A stretch of DNA of 64,000 nt from Flavihumibacter profundi (GCF_020076305.1 NZ_JAIQXE010000002.1:248001-312000); one strand, 5' to 3'; positions 50,789 through 60,649 are shown, counted from the first letter of the stretch. The notes: generated from the sequence alone by a model not told the origin. Translations and numbers: made by a program.

Positions 50789-52080
50789 AAACCTATCTGG
50801 ATGGTTTGTACTTGTTGGTATTTCCTTTTAAAATAAATCCAGCTGAACCCTACCGCACCCAATCCGATCACCGCGAAAATTCCGCTGACATAAATGAAAT
50901 ATGGTAGCCAGTCGGTATGGAAATTAAGTAATTCCTTATTCAGGATAAGCACGCAGCTGCCCAGGTAACCGATGGAATCCATGAGGTAAAAGAAGAACCC
51001 GATATTGCCGTTCACCTTATAGGCAGCAATAAACCGCTCTAAAAAAAGGCACTGGAGGGTATTGTAGCTGACATATAAGCCGATGGTATAGGTGACCAGC
51101 AAGGCAATGGCATCGCCGGTTTTCAGGTAGAGGCATATAGCACAGATTCCTATGGCTAAAAACCCGCCACTAATAACCAGGTGGTGCCTTTTAATACTTT
51201 TAAAATGGCTGGATAGTCCTGATACCGTGAGCAGCAAGACAAATACGATCATCGCGGCGAGGGTTTCCATCCTGGTAAAGATTGCCGGAGAGGCGTCAGG
51301 CCTTATTTTTCGGATTATTTCAACGGCATAGTTGTCTTTTATATCGCGCAATATGGTCAGCAAAAGGTTGATGAGGATAATAGCCACCAGTCCGGGCAGG
51401 AATTTTTTTACCAGGGCCTTCCTTCCCAGGGCATCAAGGGCTTCCCGCTTTCCTCTTTGGGTAGTTTCTTCCGGGCTTGGTGGCGGGATGCGACCCAGGG
51501 AATATACCGACAGGAAAAGAAGGGGCAGGAATAGGCATCCGGCCACAAAGGGCATATAAATTTCCGGGATACCCCAGGATTCAATGCAGGTACGCCCAAT
51601 ACTCTTAGCAACTCCCGAACTGAAAATGAAATTGATGCTCAGGATGAGGGCGATAAAATCGGTATACCTGCGGCCTTCTATAAAGCTGAAAACCAGTCCC
51701 CATATAAGTCCCAGGCACATGCCATTAGTATAAAGGAAGACCAGGTTCCAGGGCTTCGGAACCAGTGCCAGTAAAAGCAGGCTAAGGTGGGCGCCCCCGA
51801 TTAGGGTTAAGATATACCGCCCCCTTTTTGCGGGATTGAGCTCTGCAATGAATTTGATCCCTATAAACTTAGCTGTCATATAGCCCAGGACCTGCGCGAT
51901 GACCAGGGCCGATTTGAAGGAAATCCCAAGGGTGGTTATGCCATCAAATGTAGTGGCACTAATGGTTTTGCGAAAACCATACATGCAGAAATAGGTCGAA
52001 AATGAGGCAAAAGAGGCCAGGGCAATATTGGATAGCTGCGTCCGGCTGACTTTCCCGGTAAGTGTTGACAAACTAATCAT
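50785..52080 (-). CDS. DUF5690/MFS-like permease, candidate phosphonate transporter
   Basis: 431 residues with about twelve hydrophobic helices, MFS-like (FCMYGFRKTISATTF in helix 1 is the typical DUF5690 beginning; GLIWGLVFSFIEGRRYTD lies near helix 4-5). A charged cytoplasmic loop (PPSPEETTQRGKREALDAL) divides two halves. It is an inner-membrane transporter of unknown substrate. It is translationally coupled to the PbfD-like gene (ATGA overlap) and faces the phosphonate operons, and no PhnSTUV/PhnCDE ABC system is present. It is therefore the best candidate for moving AEP or N-methyl-AEP into the cytoplasm (inference). Confidence 0.8.
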   Translation of the reverse strand: MISLSTLTGKVSRTQLSNIALASFASFSTYFCMYGFRKTISATTFDGITTLGISFKSALVIAQVLGYMTAKFIGIKFIAELNPAKRGRYILTLIGGAHLSLLLLALVPKPWNLVFLYTNGMCLGLIWGLVFSFIEGRRYTDFIALILSINFIFSSGVAKSIGRTCIESWGIPEIYMPFVAGCLFLPLLFLSVYSLGRIPPPSPEETTQRGKREALDALGRKALVKKFLPGLVAIILINLLLTILRDIKDNYAVEIIRKIRPDASPAIFTRMETLAAMIVFVLLLTVSGLSSHFKSIKRHHLVISGGFLAIGICAICLYLKTGDAIALLVTYTIGLYVSYNTLQCLFLERFIAAYKVNGNIGFFFYLMDSIGYLGSCVLILNKELLNFHTDWLPYFIYVSGIFAVIGLGAVGFSWIYFKRKYQQVQTIQIGL

Positions 52081-52548
52081 GTGGGGGGCAAGATAAGAAT
52101 TGTATATAAAGCCAGGTCTGCCGGCGAATTATCAAATTAAGAAAACCCTGCAAAAGCCCGCCCGTTATCATTTTTTAAAATATTATCCCGCCTGTGGCGG
52201 GTTTCACGGGGATTGTCGGCCCGGATTGCGCTGTTAACAAGCATTTGACAATTGTTAATTTATTATGAATTTTATCTATCCACAGGTGTGAAAAACAAAA
52301 ATCCTTTTGTCTTCAGTTTCCCGATATTTTCGTTCCCGTTCATCAGGATATTTTGTTTCGGTACTGGATGAAGGGCAACTGTACGTAATGTCTTATTACA
52401 AATCAGGAACCTGCCGGAGCGATCTGTTTTTTGGACCCCCCCGATTAAGATACAGCCGTAGATGTTTTTCTGTATTTATACCATAAGTACAGGATGGATT
52501 ATCGACTGTTCTAATGGCTATTAATGGATAAAAAAATTCAAAGTCGCT
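52081..52548. other. Divergent intergenic region between DUF5690 permease and nrdB
   Basis: About 470 bases without a gene. It holds a CCCGCC-TGT-GGCGGG hairpin at 52187-52201 followed by TTT, and CTATCCACA at 52275-52283, one base off a DnaA box. I see no NrdR-box pair and no recognisable riboswitch. The promoters of nrdB and of the permease gene must lie here. Confidence 0.5.
52187..52204. terminator. GC-rich hairpin with short T-tract
   Basis: CCCGCC-TGT-GGCGGG followed by TTT. Lying between divergent genes it would be in a leader or block antisense read-through rather than end a gene. The T-tract is weak. Confidence 0.35.
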
Positions 52549-53520
52549 ATGCAGACCGAAAATGAAGTGTTACTGAGGGAAAATAAGGATCGATTTGTGA
52601 TTCTTCCAATTAAATATCCCCGTGTATGGGAAATGTATAAAAAACACGAGGCCAGCTTCTGGACGGCAGAGGAAATCGACCTTTCTGCTGACCTGGGAGA
52701 TTGGGCAGGAATGAATGATGGAGAACGTCATTTTGTTTCGCACATCCTGGCCTTTTTTGCTGCAAGCGATGGCATAGTGAATGAAAACCTGGCAGTGAAC
52801 TTCATGAGTGAAGTACAGCTGCCGGAAGCCCGCTGTTTTTATGGCTTCCAGATCATGATGGAGAATATCCATTCTGAAACATATGCCTTGCTGATCGACA
52901 CCTATATAAAGGACCCAGTAGAGAAGGACAGGTTGTTTCATGCTATCGATACCGTACCGGCTGTGAAGAGGAAGGCAGAATGGGCTTTGCGCTGGATCGA
53001 GAACGGCACATTCGCAGAACGCCTGGTGGCTTTTGCTGCTGTGGAAGGTATCTTCTTCAGCGGAAGTTTCTGTTCAATATTCTGGCTGAAGAAAAGGGGC
53101 CTCATGCCTGGACTTACTTTCAGTAATGAACTGATCAGCCGTGATGAAGGACTGCATTGTGAATTTGCCTGCCTGCTGTATAAAATGCTTTCGCAGCAAT
53201 TAACGCAGGAGCAGGTATTTGCGATCATCAGCGATGCGGTTGCCATTGAAAAAGAATTTATCACTGAGGCATTACCGGTGGACCTTATTGGTATGAATGC
53301 CCGCCTGATGCAACAATATATTGAGTTTGTGGCTGACCGATGGTTATCTGAACTGGGCTATGACAAAATGTTCAACGCCACCAATCCATTTGATTTTATG
53401 GAAATGATTTCCCTGCAGGGTAAGACCAATTTCTTTGAGAAAAGGGTGGGTGATTACCAGAAATCAGGCGTGATGACCGGCGCAGCAGGACAATCCTTTT
53501 CCCTGGATGAAGATTTTTAA
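52549..53520 (+). CDS. nrdB: Ribonucleoside-diphosphate reductase small subunit
   Basis: 323 residues, class I R2 protein. Diiron ligands visible are Asp74 ([10 protein letters not shown]), Glu105 and His108 (MMENIHSE) and, in the second half, the Glu of AVEGIFFSG and RDEGLHCEF with its His. The radical Tyr is Tyr112 (ETYALL), so this is a tyrosyl-radical type rather than a class Ic enzyme. It generates the radical for reduction of ribonucleotides by NrdA. The C-terminal FSLDEDF tail docks on the large subunit. It lies 32 nt before nrdA in one operon. Confidence 0.96.
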   Translation: MQTENEVLLRENKDRFVILPIKYPRVWEMYKKHEASFWTAEEIDLSADLGDWAGMNDGERHFVSHILAFFAASDGIVNENLAVNFMSEVQLPEARCFYGFQIMMENIHSETYALLIDTYIKDPVEKDRLFHAIDTVPAVKRKAEWALRWIENGTFAERLVAFAAVEGIFFSGSFCSIFWLKKRGLMPGLTFSNELISRDEGLHCEFACLLYKMLSQQLTQEQVFAIISDAVAIEKEFITEALPVDLIGMNARLMQQYIEFVADRWLSELGYDKMFNATNPFDFMEMISLQGKTNFFEKRVGDYQKSGVMTGAAGQSFSLDEDF

Positions 53521-53552
53521 ACTTACTACACTTACTATATAAACACTAACCT

Positions 53553-55904
53553 ATGTTCGTCATCAAAAGAAACGGGCTGAAAGAGTCCGTTAAGTTTGAC
53601 AAAATTACTGCCCGGATCCAGAAGCTATCCTATGGCCTCAGCCCGATTGTCGATGTTATTGACCTGGCTATGAAAACCATTGAGGGTATTTATGATGGGG
53701 TGAGCACCACTGAACTGGATAACCTTGCAGCAGAAATAGCTGCATCCCTAACAACCCGCCATCCTGATTATGCGCTGCTGGCTTCAAGGATTGCTGTAAG
53801 CAACCTGCATAAGAATACGATAAAATCGTTTTCCCAAACCATGCGTAAACTGCACCAGTATATTGACCCTGTTACCGGCAAATCACTGCCACTGCTGGCT
53901 GATGATGTGATGCAGATTATTGAGGAGAATGCTGAATTACTGGACAGCACCATTATCTACGACCGTGATTTCGGGTTCGATTATTTCGGTTTCAAAACAC
54001 TTGAGAAATCTTACCTGTTGAAATTGAATGGCAATATAGCAGAACGTCCGCAGCACCTATACATGCGCGTTGCCATCGGCATCCATAAGAACGACCTGGA
54101 ACAGGCGATCAAAACCTACCACCTGATGAGTGAGCGCTGGTTTACGCATGCAACACCAACCTTGTTCAATGCAGGAACGCCAAAGCCGCAATTGTCGAGC
54201 TGCTTCCTGCTGACCATGAAAGAAGACAGTATCGATGGTATTTATGATACACTGAAACAAACTGCAAAGATCTCACAAAGCGCAGGCGGTATTGGCCTGG
54301 CTATCCACGATATCCGCGCAACCGGAAGTTATATCGGCGGAACCAATGGCACCAGCAACGGTATCATCCCCATGCTGCGCGTTTTCAACGACACAGCCCG
54401 CTATGTAGACCAGGGCGGTGGTAAACGTAAAGGAGCATTTGCAGTATACCTTGAACCATGGCATGCCGATGTGTTTTCGTTCCTCGACCTGCGGAAGAAC
54501 CACGGTAAGGAAGAACTGCGTGCAAGGGATTTGTTTTATGCCCTGTGGATCCCCGACCTGTTTATGCAAAGGGTAGAGGAGAATGGTGACTGGACCCTGT
54601 TTTGCCCGAATGAGGCACCAGGATTAGCAGATTGTTTCGGTGCTGCTTTTGTGAATTTGTATGAGCAATATGAGAAAGAAGGCCGCGGAAGAAAAACGAT
54701 CAAGGCACAGGAATTGTGGTTTGCCATTCTTGATGCGCAGATAGAAACCGGAACACCATACCTGTTGTATAAAGATGCTGCCAACAGCAAATCAAACCAG
54801 CAGAACCTGGGTACTATTAAGAGTTCCAACCTTTGTACAGAGATCATCGAATATACCGATGCCAATGAAGTAGCAGTTTGTAACCTCGCTTCCCTGGCCC
54901 TTCCAAGGTTTGTGAAAGATGGAAAATTCGATTTCGAGAAACTGTATGAAGTAACCTACCAGGTAGCAGTCAACCTTAACAAAGTGATTGATGTAAACTA
55001 CTATCCTGTTGTTGAGGCAGAACGTTCTAACCTTCGCCACCGCCCGATTGGATTGGGTGTACAGGGACTGGCTGATGTATTCATATTGCTGCGTTTGCCA
55101 TTTGAATCTGAACTGGCAGGCATGCTGAACAAAAATATTTTCGAGACCATTTATTTTGCCGCGATGACCGCGAGCAAGGACCTGGCTAAGAAAGAAGGTG
55201 CTTACGAAACCTTCCCCGGATCACCTTTATCGATGGGAATGTTCCAGTTTGATTTATGGGGAGTGAATGTTTCCGGCAGGCATGACTGGGATTCACTGAG
55301 AAAAGAAGTAATGCAGCATGGTGTACGTAACTCCCTGTTGGTGGCGCCAATGCCAACCGCTTCAACTTCACAGATCCTTGGAAATAACGAATGTTTTGAG
55401 CCGTATACATCGAATATTTATACCCGCCGGGTATTAAGCGGGGAGTTTGTAATAGTAAACAAACACCTGTTGAAAGACCTGGTAGCGCTTGGACTATGGA
55501 ATAATGATATGAAGAACAAGATCATCACTGCGAATGGATCTGTTCAGAATATCCCTGAAATTCCGGAAGAGCTTCGTGAATTGTATAAAACAGTATGGGA
55601 AATCCGCCAGCGTACACTAATTGATATGGCAGCAGATCGCGGCGCATTTATTTGCCAGTCACAATCCCTCAACCTGTTCGTTAGTAACCCAACTGCCTCC
55701 AAGCTCACCTCCATGCATTTTTACGCCTGGAAAAAAGGATTGAAAACCGGCATGTATTACCTGCGCACGCAGGCAGCAACCCAGGCCGTTCAGTTTACGG
55801 TAGAAAAGCAAGCAGCAGACCCGCTGTCAACACCAGTTGACCCGGAACCTGCAGAAGGTGCAGTGTGCACCATGCAGGACGGTTGTATCAGTTGTGGATC
55901 ATAG
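53553..55904 (+). CDS. nrdA: Ribonucleoside-diphosphate reductase large subunit
   Basis: 783 residues. Residues ~1-95 are an ATP-cone ([17 protein letters not shown]), the overall activity switch. The R1 barrel follows: [16 protein letters not shown] with an active-site Cys, [12 protein letters not shown] with the central catalytic Cys and Asn/Glu loop, and [18 protein letters not shown]. The C-terminal redox tail ends in CISCGS, which delivers electrons from thioredoxin or glutaredoxin. It reduces NDPs to dNDPs. An intrinsic terminator follows 22 nt after the stop. Confidence 0.96.
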   Translation: MFVIKRNGLKESVKFDKITARIQKLSYGLSPIVDVIDLAMKTIEGIYDGVSTTELDNLAAEIAASLTTRHPDYALLASRIAVSNLHKNTIKSFSQTMRKLHQYIDPVTGKSLPLLADDVMQIIEENAELLDSTIIYDRDFGFDYFGFKTLEKSYLLKLNGNIAERPQHLYMRVAIGIHKNDLEQAIKTYHLMSERWFTHATPTLFNAGTPKPQLSSCFLLTMKEDSIDGIYDTLKQTAKISQSAGGIGLAIHDIRATGSYIGGTNGTSNGIIPMLRVFNDTARYVDQGGGKRKGAFAVYLEPWHADVFSFLDLRKNHGKEELRARDLFYALWIPDLFMQRVEENGDWTLFCPNEAPGLADCFGAAFVNLYEQYEKEGRGRKTIKAQELWFAILDAQIETGTPYLLYKDAANSKSNQQNLGTIKSSNLCTEIIEYTDANEVAVCNLASLALPRFVKDGKFDFEKLYEVTYQVAVNLNKVIDVNYYPVVEAERSNLRHRPIGLGVQGLADVFILLRLPFESELAGMLNKNIFETIYFAAMTASKDLAKKEGAYETFPGSPLSMGMFQFDLWGVNVSGRHDWDSLRKEVMQHGVRNSLLVAPMPTASTSQILGNNECFEPYTSNIYTRRVLSGEFVIVNKHLLKDLVALGLWNNDMKNKIITANGSVQNIPEIPEELRELYKTVWEIRQRTLIDMAADRGAFICQSQSLNLFVSNPTASKLTSMHFYAWKKGLKTGMYYLRTQAATQAVQFTVEKQAADPLSTPVDPEPAEGAVCTMQDGCISCGS

Positions 55905-55926
55905 AGAATAACCCATAACCAATACG

Positions 55927-55957
55927 AGGCGATTACCGGAAGGTAGTCGCCTTTTTT
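55927..55957 (+). terminator. Intrinsic terminator of nrdBA
   Basis: AGGCGATTACC / GGTAGTCGCCT: 11-bp stem with one G-U pair, GGAA tetraloop and a run of six T (55952-55957). It abuts the 3' end of the convergent RibD-C reductase gene and probably serves mainly the nrd operon. Confidence 0.9.
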
Positions 55958-56654
55958 ATAACTGCGCTTTCCCTTTAAAAACCAGGTACCTGATCCATAA
56001 AAAATCGCCATAAATTTTCTTCACTGATTTCAGTTTAAAGTGGGTTGCCCTGCGTTTTCCATATCCCTCTTCCACTTCAAATACTGAAGGTGCACCAATG
56101 GTGCCATCCGCTACCGGTGCCAGTACAAGGCTGAATTCATCAATGAGCCCTGCCTTCAGGAAAGATCCGTTAACATGCCCGCCACCATCGATCCGGAGGC
56201 GCTTTATCCCAAATAGTTTGTTCAATTTTTTCAGTACCAGTTTGAGGTCAAGTTCTTCCTTGCCGCCAAAAATGTAAGACACATTTTTACTTCGCAGGTG
56301 TTGTAGGTAAGAACCTGTTACTTTCTCGGTAAGCACTTCGATCACCTGTTCAGTGGACACCATATTCGAATCCCAATAGCATTTACCGGTAGGATCAATT
56401 ACTATTGCAAAAGTTTTTGACCTTTGTTCCGCAACAAAATCTTCTTTAGGGATATTGATCCTGCCCTTATTGGCGGGAAAGGTCTTTTTGCTGGAAAATT
56501 CCTGCATGGTTTTCCGGCCGACGAGCCAGGCATCGGCCTTGATCTTTGAAGCGGGTTCCTCAAAATATTTATGGTGGTCTTTGAATCCCCAGATATCCTG
56601 TTTGATACGCCCGTCAACGGACCCCAGCATGTGGCAAATTACATATGGTTTCAT
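55956..56654 (-). CDS. RibD C-terminal-like (dihydrofolate reductase-fold) reductase
   Basis: 232 residues. The RibD-C/DHFR-like fold is shown by CHMLGSVDGRIKQD at the N-terminus, DAWLVGRKTMQEF (NADPH-site loop), YIFGGKEELDLKLVLKKLN, and LRIDGGGHVNGSFLKAGLIDEFSLVLAPV, which is the diagnostic GGG...L..LvDE.. segment. Such stand-alone proteins reduce pyrimidine, pterin or other carbonyl/imine substrates with NADPH. Riboflavin synthesis itself would need the deaminase domain, absent here. It is transcribed in the same direction as the helicase gene upstream, 25 nt away. Confidence 0.88.
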   Translation of the reverse strand: MKPYVICHMLGSVDGRIKQDIWGFKDHHKYFEEPASKIKADAWLVGRKTMQEFSSKKTFPANKGRINIPKEDFVAEQRSKTFAIVIDPTGKCYWDSNMVSTEQVIEVLTEKVTGSYLQHLRSKNVSYIFGGKEELDLKLVLKKLNKLFGIKRLRIDGGGHVNGSFLKAGLIDEFSLVLAPVADGTIGAPSVFEVEEGYGKRRATHFKLKSVKKIYGDFLWIRYLVFKGKAQL

Positions 56655-56679
56655 ATCGCGTAGTTATAAGGTTAATGGC

Positions 56680-58002
56680 CTATTTCGCCACTTCAATTTT
56701 CACGCGCTTGTTTTTGATCTTTTTGTCCTTGATCAATTGCAGGGTGTGGCTCACTTTTGATTTGCGGACTGCAACGAAAGAAATAAAGTCCTTTACTTCA
56801 ATAAGGCCAATGTCCTCTTTTTTAAGTTCGCCTTTCTGTGAAAGGAAACCAACGATATCTACTTTATTGATTTTATCTTTTTTGCCAGCGGATAAAAACA
56901 GGGTACTCCATTTTGGCTTTTCAGGGATCTCTACCTGTTCGGGGATTTCAATCTCGACCGTGTTACCGCTTATATATTCAGGCAATTCTTCACCGGGAGC
57001 CAGGATGAGGATAGCAGTACCACTGGCCTCCATACGGGCAGTCCTGCCATTCCTGTGTGTGAATACTTCCTCGGACGAGGGCAGGTGATAATGGATAATG
57101 TACCTGATATTCGGTATATCCAATCCGCGCGAAGCAAGGTCGGTAGTTACCAGGACATTTGACGTGCCATTCCTGAATTTACAGATGGCACTATCCCGCT
57201 CTGGTTGCTCAAGGGCGCCATGGTAAAACACATTCACAATGCCTTTGTCTTTCAGGTAATCGCTGGTTCTCTGGACAGCATCGCGGAAATTCAAAAAGAC
57301 GATTGCAGACCGGTTACCCAGGTGGCAGATCAGGCGAAACAGGGTTTCGAGTTTATCGACATCCGGACTTTTCACATATTGGATGGCCAGGGCCTCGGAG
57401 GCTTCACCAGTCAGGAAGTTAAGCGTTACGGCCTCTTTCATCTTGATGAATTTGGGCATTTCGGGCGATTCTGTAGCCGAAACCAAAATCCTTTTTTTAA
57501 TAGATGGAAGTGACCCAACCACAAAAGACATTTCCTCTTCAAACCCGAATTCGAGTGATTTATCAAACTCATCCAAAACCAGAGTTTCAATCCCGGCCAA
57601 CTGGATATTTCCCCGGCGGATATGGTCTGAGAGCCTGCCGGGTGTGCCTATAATCAGTGCCGGCGCTTCCAGTAAATTATTTTCTTCCGTTTCTCGTAAA
57701 TGGCCTCCATAACAACAGGTTACCTTAAAGCCGGTTGCCATGGTCCGGAATACCTGTTCGATCTGCAGTGCAAGTTCCCGTGATGGCACAATTATTATAG
57801 CCTGGGTCGTTTTTTTCGCGGGATCCAGCAGGTCAAGGACAGGCAGCAAAAAAGCCAGGGTTTTGCCGGAACCGGTGGCGGACAAAAGAATGATATTATC
57901 GTGTTCTTTATTGGCAGCTATGGATGCTTCCTGCATGGCATTCAGAGCATCAATTTTGAAGGCCGAAAGTATCTTTGGGAGGGAATAAGTCGCTTTGTTC
58001 AT
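56680..58002 (-). CDS. DEAD-box RNA helicase, DbpA-like
   Basis: The ATG at 58002 (MNKATYSLPKIL) is chosen; 20 further upstream codons are in frame but overlap the promoter region. About 440 residues. Motif I is SATGSGKT, Ia PSRELALQ, Ib GTPGRL, motif II LDEFD (instead of DEAD), motif III SATES, V ASRGLDIP and VI HRNGRTARM. The last ~75 residues (KVDIVGFLSQKGELKKEDIG...NKRVKIEVAK) form a DbpA-type RNA-binding domain, suggesting action on ribosomal RNA. DEFD and HRNGRTAR are conservative variants seen in related Bacteroidota proteins. It is divergent from the gene at 58070. Confidence 0.9.
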   Translation of the reverse strand: MNKATYSLPKILSAFKIDALNAMQEASIAANKEHDNIILLSATGSGKTLAFLLPVLDLLDPAKKTTQAIIIVPSRELALQIEQVFRTMATGFKVTCCYGGHLRETEENNLLEAPALIIGTPGRLSDHIRRGNIQLAGIETLVLDEFDKSLEFGFEEEMSFVVGSLPSIKKRILVSATESPEMPKFIKMKEAVTLNFLTGEASEALAIQYVKSPDVDKLETLFRLICHLGNRSAIVFLNFRDAVQRTSDYLKDKGIVNVFYHGALEQPERDSAICKFRNGTSNVLVTTDLASRGLDIPNIRYIIHYHLPSSEEVFTHRNGRTARMEASGTAILILAPGEELPEYISGNTVEIEIPEQVEIPEKPKWSTLFLSAGKKDKINKVDIVGFLSQKGELKKEDIGLIEVKDFISFVAVRKSKVSHTLQLIKDKKIKNKRVKIEVAK

Positions 58003-58069
58003 TGCGGCAAAAGTACTGGACTTTATTTGGATTGGCGCCTTATCTTCACGCCTCCCTAACACCGTGAAA

Positions 58070-58558
58070 ATGAAAGCAGCAACAGTTTATGACATCAAGG
58101 AAGCCCTTCAGGCACTTCCGCCTGCACAGGTTGCAGAACTCTGCCTGCGCCTGGTGAAGTTTAAAAAGGAGAATAAGGAACTGGTGACTTACCTGCTTTT
58201 TGAATCGCATAACCTGAACAGTTACCTTGGCGAAATCAAAGCCGAAATGGAGGTTGAATTTGCAGGGATCAATACTTCCCAGGTTTATTTTGCTAAAAAG
58301 AGCCTTCGCCGCATACTGCGCAATACCAACAAACAGGTCCGCTATATTGGCTCAAAAGCTGCTGAAGTGGAATTGCTGCTGGCCTATTGTCAGAACCTGA
58401 AGGAATCGGGACTGGCCGGTAAGAAAGCGCCGGTGATTGACAAGTTATACCAGTCCCAGCTAACCAAAATCAAAAAACTCATCGGTTCCCTGCACGAAGA
58501 CCTGCAATACGACTATCGCCGGTTACTCGACAAACTGGGTCAACCGGGAACTAATTAA
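58070..58558 (+). CDS. Conserved hypothetical helical protein
   Basis: The ATG at 58070 (MKAATVYDIKEALQALPPAQ) is taken; longer frames run into the helicase promoter. About 162 residues, almost wholly helical and basic (RRILRNTNKQVRYIGSKAAE, LTKIKKLIGSLHEDLQYDYRRLLDKLG). No signal peptide or membrane helix. No family is recognised. Its divergent position relative to a DbpA-like helicase could point to an RNA-linked role, but that is weak. The next gene follows after 25 nt. Confidence 0.7.
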   Translation: MKAATVYDIKEALQALPPAQVAELCLRLVKFKKENKELVTYLLFESHNLNSYLGEIKAEMEVEFAGINTSQVYFAKKSLRRILRNTNKQVRYIGSKAAEVELLLAYCQNLKESGLAGKKAPVIDKLYQSQLTKIKKLIGSLHEDLQYDYRRLLDKLGQPGTN

Positions 58559-58583
58559 AGTATCTTTACGGTAAGCAAACAAC

Positions 58584-58970
58584 ATGAAGGATTACAAGAA
58601 ATATTACATCATACCAGCACCGCCAGAGGATGTCTATAAAGCGCTGACCAACCCGGCGACGCTGCAATTATGGACGGGTGAGCCAGCTGTAATGTCGGAA
58701 ATACCGGGCTCTGAATTCAGTTTGTGGGAAGACAGTATCGTTGGGTTGAATATTGAATTTGATCCCGGTAAGAAAATTGTACAGCAATGGTATTTTGGGG
58801 GAGACGAAGAAGAGCTTTCAATTGTTACAATCAAACTTCATCCGCATGCACAGGGCACTTCAGTGGAATTAAGGCATACAAATATCCCTGACGAAGCCTA
58901 TGACGACATCGTTGAAGGCTGGAATGACGTGTATTTTGCTTCCCTGCTCGAATTCTACGGCGACGAATAA
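58584..58970 (+). CDS. SRPBCC/AHSA1-like domain protein
   Basis: 128 residues. The START/Bet v1-like helix-grip fold is indicated by KKYYIIPAPPEDVYKALTNPATLQLWTGEPA, quoted in part (PPEDVYKALTNPATLQLWTG), FEFDPGKKIVQQWYFGG-like strands, and a long C-terminal helix (YDDIVEGWNDVYFASLLEFYG). It resembles AHSA1 family proteins, which bind hydrophobic ligands or assist chaperones. Probably cotranscribed with the preceding gene. Confidence 0.85.
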   Translation: MKDYKKYYIIPAPPEDVYKALTNPATLQLWTGEPAVMSEIPGSEFSLWEDSIVGLNIEFDPGKKIVQQWYFGGDEEELSIVTIKLHPHAQGTSVELRHTNIPDEAYDDIVEGWNDVYFASLLEFYGDE

Positions 58971-59147
58971 CTACAGGCAATCCCGGTCTTTTGCTTTAAT
59001 ATACGATTTAGGTGCTGGCGGCATTATCCAGTTGGCAAATGGATTAATCGGTAGTACCTTGGCCAGTTTTGGCGCGGTAGACTTCTTGCCGACATTTAAT
59101 TTCCTGTGTGGCAGGTGAAGTTTTTTTTCTGTGGAGATATTAGACAT
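58971..59147 (-). CDS. Possible small basic protein
   Basis: 58 residues from the ATG at 59147 (MSNISTEKKLHLPHRKLNVG... to KAKDRDCL). Lys/Pro-rich with repeated PK/AP turns. Its stop abuts the stop of the SRPBCC gene on the other strand. It may be a genuine small basic protein, but no homologue is recalled and the frame could be fortuitous. Confidence 0.4.
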   Translation of the reverse strand: MSNISTEKKLHLPHRKLNVGKKSTAPKLAKVLPINPFANWIMPPAPKSYIKAKDRDCL

Positions 59148-59297
59148 AGCAAAAGGTTGAGGTAATAATTTGCCCAAATACCGGGCCGGATCAATGTTGC
59201 AACTTCTCCTTTTATGGTAGTAAAAGGACTGCATTTTGCCAGGAGAAATGAATTATCATGCTCACTTTGAACACCTTGTAAAATTTATTGGCACTTG

Positions 59298-60194
59298 TTA
59301 CCGGTGATCGCTGTATATCAGTGTTGGAACGGCTTTCAGAAGATTTAGCATTTCATTTTGACTTAGGGGCTCTAATCCAGTTGCTTCAACAGCTTCTGTC
59401 AACTGCTGAAGGGTTCTTATGCCAATTATGGCAGCAGTAATGCCTGGCTGTTGGAGGGCGAACTGGATGGCTAATCCAGCTGCGGTTCGCTTTTGGCCGG
59501 CCAGGTTTTTAATTGCTGCTGCTCCTTGGGCTACAACTGCTGCTGAATGTGCCAGGTAATTATGAGGTGGCTTGCCAGCGAGCAACCCGCCAGCCACCGT
59601 TCCCCTGGCCAATACGCCGATATTATGTTCCTGCAGTAAAGGAAGGCAGGTTTCTTCCGGCCGCCTGTCCAGGAGGCTGTATTGCATCATTACGCTGGTA
59701 ATATTTGACCGCCGGACATATTCCCGGATAACATTGGGCCTGATTGATGAAATGCCATAATAACGGATATTACCTTCCTGCTGCAGTTGTTCAAATGCCG
59801 CAATGGTCTCATCAATAGGGTCTTCAATAGTCCCGCCATGTAATTGGTAGAGATCGATATAATCCGTTTGTAATCGTTTGAGGCTTTTTTCAGCAGCTGA
59901 AAGGATATACGGCTTCCGTGGATTCCAATCCCATCCGCTGCCATCAGGCCGCCATTGGTTTCCTGCCTTTGTGGCAAGTATTACCTGCTGCCTTTTGGTT
60001 TTTAATGATTTACCCACTGCTAATTCATTCAGCCCCTTTTCATAGAGGTCGGCAGTATCAAAAAAATTAATACCCCGTTCTATGGCAGCATGCAAAAGTT
60101 GCTGCACATCTTGCTGGCCAGGTTGGAGCGACATGCAGCCAAACCCGACCCTGCTGACCTGGAGGGAGGATTTTCCCAGTTGCTGGTATTGCAT
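59298..60194 (-). CDS. Aldo/keto reductase
   Basis: 298 residues, (beta/alpha)8 oxidoreductase. The catalytic tetrad is visible: Asp46 and Tyr51 (FFDTADLYEKG), Lys76 (LATKAG) and His119 (LYQLHGG). The N-terminus YQQLGKSSLQVSRVGFGCM and the C-terminal NADPH-site segment AIIGIRTLQQLTEAVEA are typical. It reduces aldehydes or ketones with NADPH in the cytoplasm; the physiological substrate is unknown. Transcribed after the DUF6526 gene, 17 nt apart. Confidence 0.92.
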   Translation of the reverse strand: MQYQQLGKSSLQVSRVGFGCMSLQPGQQDVQQLLHAAIERGINFFDTADLYEKGLNELAVGKSLKTKRQQVILATKAGNQWRPDGSGWDWNPRKPYILSAAEKSLKRLQTDYIDLYQLHGGTIEDPIDETIAAFEQLQQEGNIRYYGISSIRPNVIREYVRRSNITSVMMQYSLLDRRPEETCLPLLQEHNIGVLARGTVAGGLLAGKPPHNYLAHSAAVVAQGAAAIKNLAGQKRTAAGLAIQFALQQPGITAAIIGIRTLQQLTEAVEATGLEPLSQNEMLNLLKAVPTLIYSDHR

Positions 60195-60211
60195 AATTTA
60201 ATTTGCCGTAC

Positions 60212-60649
60212 TTATACACGCATATGATCGGGTACCCAATTCCTGATCATTTTTTTGATTGCTACGGGCGAAAGGTTTTCCTGGATAGCTTGTTGTATGA
60301 GCTCTTGTAATTCTTCATCGCTTGCAAAACGAAGTGCGGCCAGTTGCTTAAAGGTTAGCTGCGTTTCAAGTGGCTGAAGGCTTTGGCCTGTAAGCATGAA
60401 ATATCGTAGCCTCATTTCCGAACGGATAATCCTGTCCTGGTTTCCCAGTGAATAATGCTGCCTTAGCATAAAAGATAGCCAGCCCACCAGGAAAAATAAA
60501 ATTGCAATAGCGATCCACTCACGGGAATGCTCAGGGTATTTTGAAATACCCATCCCGCTGAAAATTCCACCTGCCAGGATAATTGGGTAAAAAACAAAGT
60601 GGTGGGCCCCGTAATACTTTGCGTGGTTCTGAAAATTTTGATCTTGCAT
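60212..60649 (-). CDS. DUF6526-like small membrane protein
   Basis: 145 residues. Two hydrophobic helices in the first half (FVFYPIILAGGIFSGMGI and WIAIAILFFLVGWLSFM), then a cytoplasmic helical part (LRYFMLTGQSLQPLETQLTFKQLAALRFASDEEL, quoted in part as LTFKQLAALRFASDEEL). It matches the DUF6526 integral membrane family of Bacteroidota. Function unknown. Same direction as the aldo/keto reductase gene, probably one transcript. Confidence 0.75.
   Translation of the reverse strand: MQDQNFQNHAKYYGAHHFVFYPIILAGGIFSGMGISKYPEHSREWIAIAILFFLVGWLSFMLRQHYSLGNQDRIIRSEMRLRYFMLTGQSLQPLETQLTFKQLAALRFASDEELQELIQQAIQENLSPVAIKKMIRNWVPDHMRV

Noticed and set aside
52275-52283. DnaA-box-like CTATCCACA before nrdB, considered as part of a replication origin
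   Set aside because: Only a single near-match; no dnaA, dnaN or cluster of boxes is nearby.
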